DNA of 64,000 nucleotides, taken from contig QXEO01000411.1 in NCBI GenBank assembly GCA_007115705.1, positions 1,240,001 through 1,304,000 on the forward strand, read 5' to 3'. A model generated the notes under the pieces. That model made no database searches. It saw only the letters and a program-made list of their open reading frames with translations, and was not told the origin of the DNA. Shown one piece after another: positions 37,001 through 46,944 of the stretch (positions within the stretch are counted from its first letter, which is position 1; each line of letters opens with the position of its first letter). Source of the DNA: Dactylis glomerata. Lineage: Eukaryota; Streptophyta; Magnoliopsida; Poales; Poaceae. Both the position numbers and the translations under genes were made by a program.

Positions 37001-37277
37001 GAAGTGTCACCTAGGAATGGCGGATACACCATTGAGAGATACCGTTCCGCTAGAAGAGGTTCAATTGGAGAATGATTTGACTTATGAGGAGAAACCCATC
37101 AAGATCCTAGATACAGCGGAAAGGTTTACCTGCAGCAAGACGATCAGGTTTTGCAAAGTTCAATGGATTCACCATACCGAGGAAGAAGCTACATGGGAGC
37201 GAGAAGATGACCTTCGTCAAGACCACCCAAACCTATTTGCTAGCCACGCTGAATCTCGAGGGCGAGATTCATCTTAA
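34047..37277 (+). pseudogene. Pol of F: protease end, RT, RNase H, integrase, chromodomain
   Basis: Protease remainder (34047-34230, with GLDVILGMNWM), reverse transcriptase (about 34480-35160, with LVVDYRSLNEV, FSKIDLRSGY and the catalytic FIDDILIYSR), RNase H (about 35330-35690, CDASRQGLGSVLM and TDHKSLKYIF), integrase (zinc region about 35985-36110 with HPGNNK and CDVCSR; core with MDFITGLPR, IVSDRGTQF and ERVNQI), a GPY-like stretch (PRFIGPYKI) and a C-terminal chromodomain (about 37085-37240). Breaks: frameshift near 34120, TAG at 35230-35232, TAA at 35821-35823, one-base loss near 36507, TAG at 36681-36683. The integrated polyprotein cannot be made. The chromodomain targets integration to modified chromatin in this lineage. 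Confidence 0.9.
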
Positions 37278-37289
37278 GGGGGTTAGTCT
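37274..37289 (+). other. Polypurine tract of F
   Basis: TTAAGGGGGTTAGTC directly before the 3' LTR, the second-strand primer in plus-strand orientation. Confidence 0.75.
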
Positions 37290-37896
37290 TGTAACATCCC
37301 AATTCTTCATACATCATGTCATTCATATGCATATGCACCTCTGCATGTTTCTCAAAACTGAAAAGATTTGTTTTGGACAAAAACCTAAATTTGTGTTGAA
37401 TTGCATTTTCAAGCTTAGCATGGCTTAATTGCATAAAAATATATTTTTGTACATATTGGTGGGCTTGTATAGTGTTCCAGTATATCTAGGAACAAAGACC
37501 TTGATTTTACAAATTCAGAGAAGTTGGTTTTGCTCAATTTGGAGCCCTAAAACTGAATTTATAGACAAAACAGTAAACAGTTTTCAGTTAAATTCGAAAA
37601 AGATTAAAAAAAAAAGGTTAAAACCAGCCGGACCAAACCGGGCCGGTTCGGCCCAGCAGTCCGCACCACCGTACGCCCTGTGCGGCAAACAGTAGGCATC
37701 GCCCAGCCCAGCAGCGAGCAGCCAGCCCAGCAGCGCGCCCCATCCATTCTTTTTCTTTTTTTCCTGACGCGTGGGACCCCCTCGTCAGCGCATCTTCAAC
37801 CTTCAGTTGAGTCCTGAACGCGTACGCGATACAGTACTGAACCGAAATCCATCAAAATCGGTCGTTTTAGTTGCGATTTGCTTCGGATTTTTATCC

Positions 37897-37904
37897 TATA
37901 AATA
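37897..37904 (+). promoter_or_regulatory. TATA box of the F LTR
   Basis: CCTATAAATACCTCAC context, about 610 bases into the LTR. The start site would be near 37930, giving a long R/U5 region. LTR I has a TATA box at the equivalent place. Confidence 0.7.
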
Positions 37905-38330
37905 CCTCACGATCCCCCTCTATCTTCCCCTTCGAAACCCTAAAAAAATATCGCCGAAAAGTTGCCAGATTTCTCGCCGGATTTCGCCACCGCCGCCGAC
38001 ATTGGAGCTCGGTTTCGAGCTCAAACCCGCGGTTCTCAGTCGTCCCCGAGCCCTCCTTTTCCCCCTACCCACTTCCCCTTGTTTTACGGCCCCTCCTTGA
38101 CCGGTTTCCCCCTTCCGCAGAGCCCCACGAACGCCGGAATTGCTCGCCAGAGTTCGTCGACGACCGCCGCATCCATCCGCCCCTAGCCGTCGTTCAGAAG
38201 CTCGGAAGAGTACGCTGAAGACACCTCTGCGACCTTCATCACCTGCTGCACATCGTCCACCGCCCTCCTTTGCCGGATATAGCCGCCACCGTCGCCACCA
38301 CCGCCACCATCGCCGCCGGCCGGCCATTAG

Positions 38331-39890
38331 GTGAGCTTCCAGGACTCAGTCTCGGCCGTCCGATCGGCTGCGATCCGACGGCTACAGAGCGTGATCCGCG
38401 TGAAGAGGTATCTGCGAATAGGAACTCGCCACGTCGCGAAGAATATTCTCGGAATATTCCTTTCATTTATGATTTTCGAATTAAAACTCAGATTTTATGT
38501 GAAACTTGCAAAATTCATATCTTTTGTTTCGTAACTCGGAATTTTGCAAATCACATACCATTGGAAAGATAAAAATGAGAAGAACACAGCAGACCTGTTA
38601 CTTTCACTTTACCAAACTTACAGTATGTCAATTACTGCATGTTTGTTTTTAATATTTTTATGTCTTTTGAGTTTTAAAAATTATTTCCACGTGATTCCAA
38701 CGGCATATGAAAGCTAGTTAATTTGGCTATCATAGACATCTGTTTCATAATTTTATAAACTATTTTTTTACTGAAAGTTTTCAGAATGCCTTAATGCATG
38801 TGTATGTCTCTTTTCGACTATGGAAAATGATTTATAAAAGGCTTTAATATTTTTTCACTTATGTCATGCATGCATATTGCATTGTTATGTTTTGTACTGC
38901 TGTGTATTGATTGGAAATTGTTTGTCACGATAGATTGTCCAGACTGTGAACCCTATGATTGTGAGGAGTGCTTTAACAGGAACAACAACAAGGCAAGTGT
39001 CACATCATAAATCTTCTACTTTTTCCTATGCATGTATTTGTTTTCAGTAGTTTGCATGTGTAGGAATGTTTTCAAGTTTATTTATATTGCTTTGCTGTAG
39101 ACCCAATAGATGAGCCTTAGAACTCCTAGTTGATTCCTTGATAGACATCGTACTGTAGATTTGCTTAGCCATGCTTTTAGTTGCGTGGGAGGTTTTCATG
39201 ATATGAGTACTGAAAGTTGTTTTGCTGTAATGAAAACCACAAAATCAATGAATCACCTGGGTGGAATGGCTTTGATTGGGTCATCGAGTGAGTTTTATGG
39301 TGGGGAAAGCCACCTAGGCTTAAAGATATTGATAGACGTTCATGTTTAGTGGCTTCCGAGTACAACCACATGTCAATGGGCTCTGGCTTGACTGATTAAG
39401 TTATGAAACCGTGACCGGGGCTAGGCTCATTGTTTTGTTTCCCAAAGGTCTCGGCTTGGTCTTTGACCGAGCCATGCGGTGAAAGTGTACTAACCTCTAT
39501 AGAGTGTCAAAAACTAAGTACTTAGCCGTGTCCCCGGTTATGGACAATTTGAGCAACTTTTCATGAAGCAGTTGAAGGCTCTCATCACTCTAATTTCTTT
39601 AATAAACCTTGATGGGTGAACAATGGGTTAGGAGCACTTGAGTGAATCAATGTGTCCTTAGATTTTAATAGGAGCACTTGAGTGAATCAATGTGTCCTTA
39701 GTTGTTTTTGAAGAAATAAAACTGTTTTTGAAAAGTAGGAGAAAATGAATCACTTTGTGCAAAGAGCCCGAACTCCACCAGCCATATATGCATGTATGAT
39801 AGGTCGCCATTGATATCCACCTTAGTGACATCTTGCCAATACCATTCCAAGTGTATTGACCCTCATGGCTGCAACCTTTTCATGTTGCAG
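38331..39890 (+). other. Candidate intron in the F LTR leader
   Basis: Donor ATTAG/GTGAGCTTCC at 38330/38331; acceptor TTCATGTTGCAG/GT at 39890/39891. LTR I has the equivalents (GGTGAGCTCTTCC at 56749 and TTTCATGTTGCAGGTG at 40585, minus strand), and G has GTGAGCTTGCGG (21517) and GCCGGAGCAG (18675). Conservation of both sites in diverged LTRs argues for real splicing of the leader. Confidence 0.45.
39485..39545 (+). promoter_or_regulatory. Palindromic RNA-structure-like module, F LTR
   Basis: In order: CTCTATAGAG (39495-39504), CTAAGTACTTAG (39514-39525), GTCCCCGGTTATGGAC (39530-39545). Each can fold as a short hairpin, the first two with self-complementary loops (TATA, GTAC). The same arrangement occurs in G, I and J with different palindromes. 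Confidence 0.5.
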
Positions 39891-40178
39891 GTTATTATTC
39901 TGAGGACGATTGAGTTATATCGTTTAGGTCGCGAGTCTCCACCCAGCGGTGCCTGTGGAGTAATGGAGTTTTATTTATTAGCTATGTTGAACTTTTATAT
40001 GTGAGCTAGCCATCAATGCTACGCCTTTTGTAATAATTAGACCCATGGATCATACGTTGTATTAAATTTGACGCATTGGTACTCTTTTATACATCTAATG
40101 TGTGTGCTAGCTATTGATCTAGGGACTAGCACTAGTATGCACAGGATTCAATCTGTTTCAACGGGTTGGATCACCACA

Positions 40179-40291
40179 GCCACAGGCACGAGCGGGGAGA
40201 CGTCAGGCTCATGAGGCTGCAGGCTTGAGTGGGGCGTCGTGCCACCGCTGGGTTGGTGATTCGGTGGGGGAAAGAGGAATCGTGGTGGTGG
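40179..40291. other. Short spacer between F and solo LTR I
   Basis: GC-rich, unrecognised. Its continuation beyond LTR I is at 57624. Confidence 0.4.
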
Positions 40292-40872
40292 GTATTTGTA
40301 GCGTACCTGTGCTTTATTTGTGCTAGTCCCGGATCGACTGCTAGCACACACAGTTACAAGATGAAATACCAAGAATACAAAGGTCTTTATTACAACGCTT
40401 GATCCACAAATAACATAGTTCTTTACAACTCGATAAGGCACAAAGCCACAAACTTATTACTACTGTAGAAATGACTAAGTAAATGAAAACTACAAGTCTT
40501 CTTTCTTCATAGCTCCGCAGGCAGACGTGTTGGACGAAGACTCGTGACCGTAGCGCAGCAATCTTCAATCTTCATAGTAGCCACCTGCAACATGAAACAT
40601 TGCAGCCACGGAGGGTCAATACTTTGAATGTATTGGCAAGATGTCACTTTGGTGGACTCAATGGCAACTACACTTATATGCTATTTGGCCAGGTGGAGTT
40701 TAACTTAGCAAAAGCAAGCTTTTCCTAACTTTGTAAAGACTCAAGTTTTTCCTTAGCAAATTTTTTGACCAGAAAGAACCTTTACTACCCAAGTTTAACC
40801 ATCAAGTTTTAACTTAGAGAAATTGGGGTGAGGAGATTCTTGAACAGCTTCAATGTCATGTCACTCAGAATT

Positions 40873-40904
40873 GTCCGTAACCGGGGACACGGCTAAGTAC
40901 TTAG
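40873..40904 (-). promoter_or_regulatory. Palindromic module, LTR I
   Basis: Plus strand GTCCGTAACCGGGGAC (40873-40888) and CTAAGTACTTAG (40893-40904). The third palindrome is only partial (ACTCAGAGGTGG near 40913). Confidence 0.5.
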
Positions 40905-40946
40905 TTCTAAACACTCAGAGGTGGTGCACTTTTCCCACAAGGCTTA

Positions 40947-41509
40947 TGACGAGCTTCTACCCCGGCAATGCCCATGTTCGAGGGCTTTCGATCTAAGGAA
41001 CGCATGGTGGGACCTAGCGAACTCGACGGCGATCAGACGAAAACAGGGAAACACGAGGTTTTACCCAGGTTCGGCCCCCTTGGTAGGGTAATGACCTACG
41101 TCCTGCTTGTCTGACTTTTATTGATGTGGTGGCTACAATGGCGATGTTACAGTGGGGGCGTAGATTGGATCTAGCCGAAGTAGAGAGCCCTGAAAGTTGA
41201 GCGCTCCGGCGTGTGGTGGTGAAAGAGTATCTAGGGTTTCGGGGCCTCCCTCCCAGCCTTTTATATGCGAAGGCTGGGTCTCAGGATTGTCCCTCAAGGA
41301 AAGTACAGATCGGATCCATCTCGAACAAACCCTAACCGAAGTCTAATACAAATTGGACTCCTCGAATCCTTGCTTGCTCGCCAAGTACAGCTCCTGGGCC
41401 GCATCTAATTATCATCTTCATGGGCCTCGCAGCTCCTCTAACAACAACCTACCCTGGGCCAAAAACCAGGTAGGCGAATAACGAGGGCCTATTTGTCATT
41501 CCTTCGTCA
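40947..41509 (-). repeat. 3' LTR of H
   Basis: TGACGAG...CTTCGTCA on the plus strand. TATAAAAG on the minus strand at 41258-41265. 11 of the 14 differences from the other LTR are transitions, several at CpG. Confidence 0.95.
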
Positions 41510-41523
41510 GTAGCCCCCGAGTG
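41510..41523 (-). other. Polypurine tract of H
   Basis: CACTCGGGGGCTAC on the element strand, directly next to the 3' LTR; intact form of the tract in B1 and B2. Confidence 0.85.
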
Positions 41524-43010
41524 CCTGGGATAGTCGAAGACTATGGCAGGGACTCTAACCAGAATCTCCTTTTAAGTGCACGAGATCATATTCGCCCTTC
41601 CTGGAAAAGGCACAATGACATATCGAATACACAAATAACGCATTTAACAGATGCAGCTGATTCAAGTCATACTCATGCTGAGCCTAGAAAAATGTATAGC
41701 TTGGTTTGCAGGGGAATACGCATAACCGGCCTGAGACTCATGCCGGGTCTCAGTTAATTGCATAGCCGCAAAGACATTCGGTTAGCTTACTCAGATTCGA
41801 GTCCCCCGACTCAAACCCGCGTGGGCTGGCGCTACCCCGACCCGAGCCGCGTTGGTATCACCGGGTCGAAGCCCAGTTCAATGAGAGGCACCTGATGCGT
41901 CCATCGGTGCAGACTTCATACCGAAGGTATGGAAAGTTACTCGGCAGAGCGCGCTTGATACGATTACCGGGCCATCTGGTGTTGCGAACCGTGGACTTAC
42001 CTTCATATTTGACATACGGCATCTAAACTGGTATATTGCCACCAAGGTTCAGGTATTTTGAGTGAAGAGCATTGAAAGCCCCGAATAGAAATTCAAAGGA
42101 CAGCGAACTGCACCCGAATAAAACGAAATGTTGATGACCGCAAGATGTGATTCCAGGGAACGGACACCCACCCTCGAATAATGTAGAGGCGCTGCTGGCC
42201 CGAAGAAGATAATTCGCCGAATAATACGGAAGCATTGCTAGCCCGAAGAGAGAGATTCGAGGGACCAGAGCCCGAAGAAGATAATTCGAGGGGCCAAAGC
42301 CTGTAGTCGAATAATACGGAGGCGTTGCTAGCCCAAAGAGAGAGAGATTCGAGGGACCGGGGCCCGAACTTTAATAATTTGGAGGCACTGCCGGCCCATG
42401 ATAACAATCCATGGTGCGAACACGCATGAAGGAAATATCAAAACAATATCAGTTGAGAACTAAAAACTTTTCTCGAACGAGCAGGTATCCCTTGCTCGAA
42501 GAGTTCAAACGAAACGCCAAACAAAGGACGAAATCACCCAGAAGGGCATTGCGTGCACTCAAGCAGCACAAAGAGAACACAAAGACGTCGAGGAAAACTC
42601 AATACCAAAAAGGGCTCTAATTGCGAAAAGCACGTACCTTTGAATTTCGAAAAACCCTCATCAACCTTGCCCTTTGGGTCAAAAAGGATCAACCTTTCCT
42701 GGAAACGACGTCAGTGCTGACGCCAGATTCCCTCAAGTTGTCACGCCACCCTCTGCTGGTATAGCCTGACTCTGATAAGACTAGACGCACGGTGGGCCCA
42801 GCGGCTGCGCGTCCCGGCTGTTGACCACGTTTGATCGCATGTCCCGCGTGTGGGTAAGAAAAGTCCGCACGGTTTCCTTGTTTACCGTGCGTAGTGGAAA
42901 CCGCAGCTCCCGTGGCGCTGACACGTGGACGGTCAGATCTGCCCTGCCGTTTCCACTTCGCCGTGAACGGCTATGATTTGCCGTGGTTTTCCAGAGATGA
43001 AATAAAATGA
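41524..43010 (-). other. 3' untranslated region of H with decayed repeats
   Basis: Corresponds to the interiors of B1 and B2. Holds a hairpin (TTCGAGTC and GACTC arms, about 41795-41820), decayed repeats of about 60 bp (42050-42400), and at 42900-43010 a region that would be upstream of the antisense gene, with a TATA-like AATAAAATG near 43000. Confidence 0.6.
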
Positions 43011-43110
43011 TAGCGGAGGGGTAAACAGTCCACCCCACTCCGCCGCCATTGTCTTCCTCCTTGCGCACTGCTCCTGCTACTCCTCTCATCCACCTCCATT
43101 CTCCGAGCTC

Positions 43111-45813
43111 TTGCCACGCGCCGACCTCATGCCGAAGAGGGGTTCCACCGCGACTGGTGCCGCCACCAAGAAGGCCAAGACCGCCGAGGGCGAGACCTCC
43201 GCCGTCGGCAACTGGGTCCAAAGCAAGACCGGCGACAAGGAACTGGATACTGCTGAGAAGAACGGCCTTCTACGACATGATCCGGCGGAAACTCTGGCCG
43301 CCGGGCCGGAGATTATTCCCCGGCCGCCCCCCGGCTTCCGGGTAATGTTCATTGCCTTCATTCTTCGGGGGTTATCATTTCCTCCTCATCCTTTCCTCTG
43401 TGGCCTTCTTTATGTCTATGGGATTCAACTTCATGATTTGAATCCCAACACCATTCTCCATCTCGCGTGCTTCGTCACGCTATGCGAGTGCTTCCTGGGG
43501 ATCGAACCCCATTGGGCGCTCTGGCGCCAAATCTTCATCATCGAATACCAGACTGGCGGCTTTAGCTGTCAAGTTCGCCCAGACGTCCCCTACTTCAACC
43601 TCCAAACCCCGGAGAACAACCCCGGATGGAGGACGAAGTAGTTCTATGCCAAGGACAAGTCTCCCGCTGGCAAGAATTTCGGGCTTGAAGAATTTCAAGC
43701 CATCTCCGATCTTAGACCTCGGGCGTCATGGAAACACGAGCTATCTGCCGAAGAATTGTGAATTACCGAGCCTCTCATGAAGAGGATCCAAGAACTTCGG
43801 TCCACGCCCAAGAAGGATCTGTCTGGCGTTTAGCTTATTCGCACCTTTATTGAACGTCGGGTTCAGCCACTTGCCGCTCGAGCCCACTACATGTGGGAGT
43901 ATACCGATCGCCGTGACCCGACAAGGATGACTTCCGATGAGCTGAAGGAGGTCGAAATTGATGACGGTGTTCGCGCCGTTACCAAGATAAAGAAGAAATC
44001 GGTCGTGCCGAAGAGTTTTGGAGTCGTGGCTTTCAGCAAGTCCTTCCCTCGCACCGAGGTATAGTCTTTTTCCTAACTGCATGTCCTGAACTAGCTGCAT
44101 CTAGGGGCAGAAAAAGTGACACCCATGCTCTTCTTCAGATCTTCGACATAACTCGGTGCTTCCCGCCCCAGCCCAAAGAAGGGGAATGCCCTGGGCGCGA
44201 GTTCACTGAAGCTCTCGAAGATTCAGCCTCTGTTGCTCCTTCATCATCACGGGCGTCGACGAAGAAGAAACAGGCCGTAAGTGCTAATGTTGTCGAGGAT
44301 TTGGAGGACGCCGCCGATGCCAGCTTGTCTTCTGGCAAAAATGACGATGCCGCCATTTTTGCCAAGCCTCTGGACAGTCGACCTCCTCGAACGGAGAAGA
44401 GAGCCCTCCCCAACTTCGGTCTCAATGCTTCGTGAGTGCTTACCGCCGAGCTTTTCTTTTTTTGCTGATGATCTTGCTTTCCTTTTGACTTTGTTGCGTG
44501 CTTTTAGTTCTTCGACTGAGGATGCTTCTGCGAGCCAGGGTGAGCGTGAACAATTCCTGCTTCGACCCCACGACTCCACCCTCGAACGCACTGCTGATTT
44601 GCAAGAGAAGGGCGCTGGAGATACTGTAGTGAAAGCATCTCCTCCGAAGAAAAAGGCGCCCAAGCCCAACTTCATTCTAGTGTCTTCTTCTGGCGAACCA
44701 TCTGGCTCCAAACATCATGTAAGCCTAAAAATTGCCTGTCGACCGTATTTGCCCATTAGTAGCCCCCGAGGGTGAGTTCAAGTGTTTACACTTGGGCTCG
44801 CCCTCTAAAACGGAACTCCCCTTCTCATTTCTTGTTTTTATCTGCTAGCCTGTTGTTCGGGACCTGTCAGCGATCTGCAAGAAGTACCTTGCCATCGAAG
44901 AAGAGAACCAGCAGCTGGCTGCCCAGCTAAAGGATATGCACCGTAAGTTATTGCCCCTGCATTTAGCAGTATCATTTCTGTAAGTGTCACCACTGGATTA
45001 CATCGCTGCTCTCAAATGACCAGGTATCGCTGCCCAAGCCGCTGCCGACAAGACCTTGCTAAAGACTCAAATAGATGATCTTTCGGCCGAGAACTCATCG
45101 CTGAAGCTAAAAAATGAGAGTTTGGCCGATGAGGTATCGAAACTGAAGGTCGAATCGTCGGCGGCTCAACAGCTCGCCCACAAGCAACGCGTGGACGCTG
45201 AGTCGAAAGAAAAGGGATTACGGCAGCTTCTGCTAGCTGCTCTCGATTCCTTCCGTGGTGAGTATTATCCTTTATCTAACACAAGTTTTAGTCTTGGCAC
45301 CTCCTTTTACTAACTAGGTGTTCCTTTCCTTGGCGAAGACGCTGCCGAACTTGAAGGCGCGGCGAGGGGGAGCCCGCTGGGATCGAAGAGGGCGTCGGGG
45401 ACGCCGAACGCCTTTGCCAGGAAGCACATGACCTTCTGGTGAAGACGCGGTCGACGCTCGAGCGTGTCCGCGACCTCTCCATTCCCGAGTCAACGAGCAG
45501 CACCATATCTGGCATCCTTGAAGCCTTAGCGGTGAAGGAAGACGGTGAAGACCCCTTAGTTGCTGCGGTTCGCCGACAGGTAACCACCGGCTCTGAGTCC
45601 GTGTTTTCTATGCTGATGATGCACGGGGTGGAGTTTGATGCCGACAAGGTCACGGGGACCTACCCGAAAGACAAGGATGGGCGCGCCCGAGACTTGTCTA
45701 CCCGGATGGCGAACTTCTTGGCTGATAGAAACGCTAGGAGGGCTGCCGCGAAGGCTCGAAAGTGCAGCGCGGCAAGTGCCCCTTCTAGCAATGCTGCTGG
45801 TAGCTCGAACTAG
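43111..45813 (+). pseudogene. Antisense gene 1 in H: 'putative gypsy-type transposon' (Transposase_28-like) protein, 6 exons
   Basis: Plus strand, opposite to H's own genes. Exons 43111-44058, 44139-44431, 44508-44718, 44849-44942, 45024-45257 and about 45318-45813, with GT/AG borders and compatible phases. Exon 1 has a Lys/Arg-rich start (MPKRGSTATGAATKKAK), then PPPGFRVMFIAFILRGLSF and LHLACFVTLCECFLGIEPHW, which I recognise as the plant Pfam family Transposase_28 (PF04195). Exons 2-3 are low-complexity with KKK clusters; exons 4-5 are a strong coiled coil (AENSSLKLKNESLADEVSKL). Breaks: TAG at 43639, TGA at 43759-43761, TAG at 43831-43833, and a frame change in exon 6 near 45360. Function unknown despite the family name; the coiled coil and basic N-terminus suggest a nuclear, oligomeric protein. 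Confidence 0.65.
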
Positions 45814-45998
45814 GGTAGTTGGCGAGCTCTTGATGCTTGTAACAGCTGATACTCTTTCCTCTGACTTTTGAGATGTACTTATGAATATTGCTCTCTGCTG
45901 GGGTGGAGCTGGCCCGTGCCTCAAGCTTCTGAATCAATCTATGTTTGAATCTGCCCAATTTGTGAATGTCTTTGTGTGACTGGGCGCCCTATTTGCAG

Positions 45999-46809
45999 GG
46001 TCCATCTTCGGGATCTGATGTCTGGCCGGTGTTGTATGAGACGACTAGCGGTTCTCGTGCCGCCATCGACAAACGGCCACCATATGCAGGCGAGCTGTCG
46101 CTGATTCGGGCCTTGCGCGATCAGTTGAAATCTGCCCAACATGAACTAAAACGAGTTACCGCAAAAGTCGATGTTGCTTTGTCTAAGGCTTCGTTGGCTG
46201 GCGATGCTGAGAAATTCATTCTTAGCGAAATCGAAAATCTGGGGAATGCCATGGAATGTAAGTCTTCTTCTTGTAGACGGGGTGGTCCCTTAGGTACCAT
46301 GCTCTAATTCTTCGAATTGACCCTCTGCAGATGCCTGCCTTGACAAAGTTGCTGAAAATCGCCATGTAGATGCGTACCTCTGAGCTGCTCAGTCATATGC
46401 CAATTCGACTGCTGACAATTTCTGGGCTGACCGCTCGAAGGCTAGGAAACTGGCCGTGCTTCAAGATCGAGTCAACCAGGCTTCCTCCCTAGCCGAATCA
46501 AGTCGTGCTGCCCTTGCGCTTGTTTACCAGGTCATGTTTCCTCTGAATAATCAGCCCAAGGGTCTGTCCGACTTGCGGAACCGCTTCGAGAATGGAGAAG
46601 CCATCTACGGGTTTGTACGCGAGCATCTTCGGTATGGTGCACTCGTTGCCCTTTCCTTCGTTCACGTCCATTATCCGGAGGTCGACATGGAGCTCCTGAA
46701 AAGGTTGCCACCGACCCCTAGTGGTTGCGTTGATATGGTTGCGCATTATTCCGCCTGCAGGGCAACCACAGATCACATTGCAGGACAAATCATTTTCGAA
46801 AGCGACTAG
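45999..46809 (+). pseudogene. Antisense gene 2 in H (or further exons of gene 1)
   Basis: Exons 45999-46257 and 46331-46809 with acceptor TTTGCAG, donor GTAAGT and acceptor CTCTGCAG. The product is helical (LSLIRALRDQLKSAQHELKR) with a compact C-terminal part (FVREHLRYGALVALSFVHVH) ending at 46809. One TGA near 46382. The 186-base gap after gene 1 looks like a 3' UTR followed by an intron end, so this may be a separate gene or an alternative 3' part. No domain recognised. Confidence 0.5.
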
Positions 46810-46944
46810 CAAAGGACTGGCGGCAATCTTGTATTGGCCTAACTTGTGTGCTGCTTGTAAAACGCTCGATTGTGTTTCTGTAAATCCCCTTTCAAGTGGC
46901 CTTTCCTTGGTTTGGTTTGCGTTCTTCTGTCATACGCATAATGC

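Larger units (their letters stand above)
17813..40178 (+). mobile_element. Tekay-type chromovirus (F), 5'-truncated, split by G
   Basis: Plus-strand Ty3/gypsy element. Gag tail and protease start at 17813-18289; protease end, reverse transcriptase, RNase H, integrase and chromodomain at 34047-37277; polypurine tract at 37274-37289; 3' LTR at 37290-40178. G and its nested guest C account for 18290-34046. Removing them with one CATCC copy joins the protease frame directly. The chromodomain after integrase and LTRs beginning TGTAACATCCC support the Tekay chromovirus lineage. The 5' LTR and most of gag are missing beyond the B2 junction. Confidence 0.88.
37290..40178 (+). repeat. 3' LTR of F (about 2889 bp)
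   Basis: Starts TGTAACATCCC, TATA box TATAAATA at 37897-37904, then a long transcribed region. The right end is placed at GGATCACCACA (40178) by comparison with the related LTR I; without a second F LTR this is approximate. A 32-base direct duplication (AGGAGCACTTGAGTGAATCA and 12 more bases) lies at 39630-39661 and 39670-39701. Contains candidate splice sites and the palindromic module. Confidence 0.78.

Noticed and set aside
37920..38327. GC-rich open frames (135 codons minus, 109-115 codons plus) after the F TATA box
   Set aside because: They occupy the GC-rich transcribed leader of the LTR in several frames and both strands at once; no protein family resemblance.
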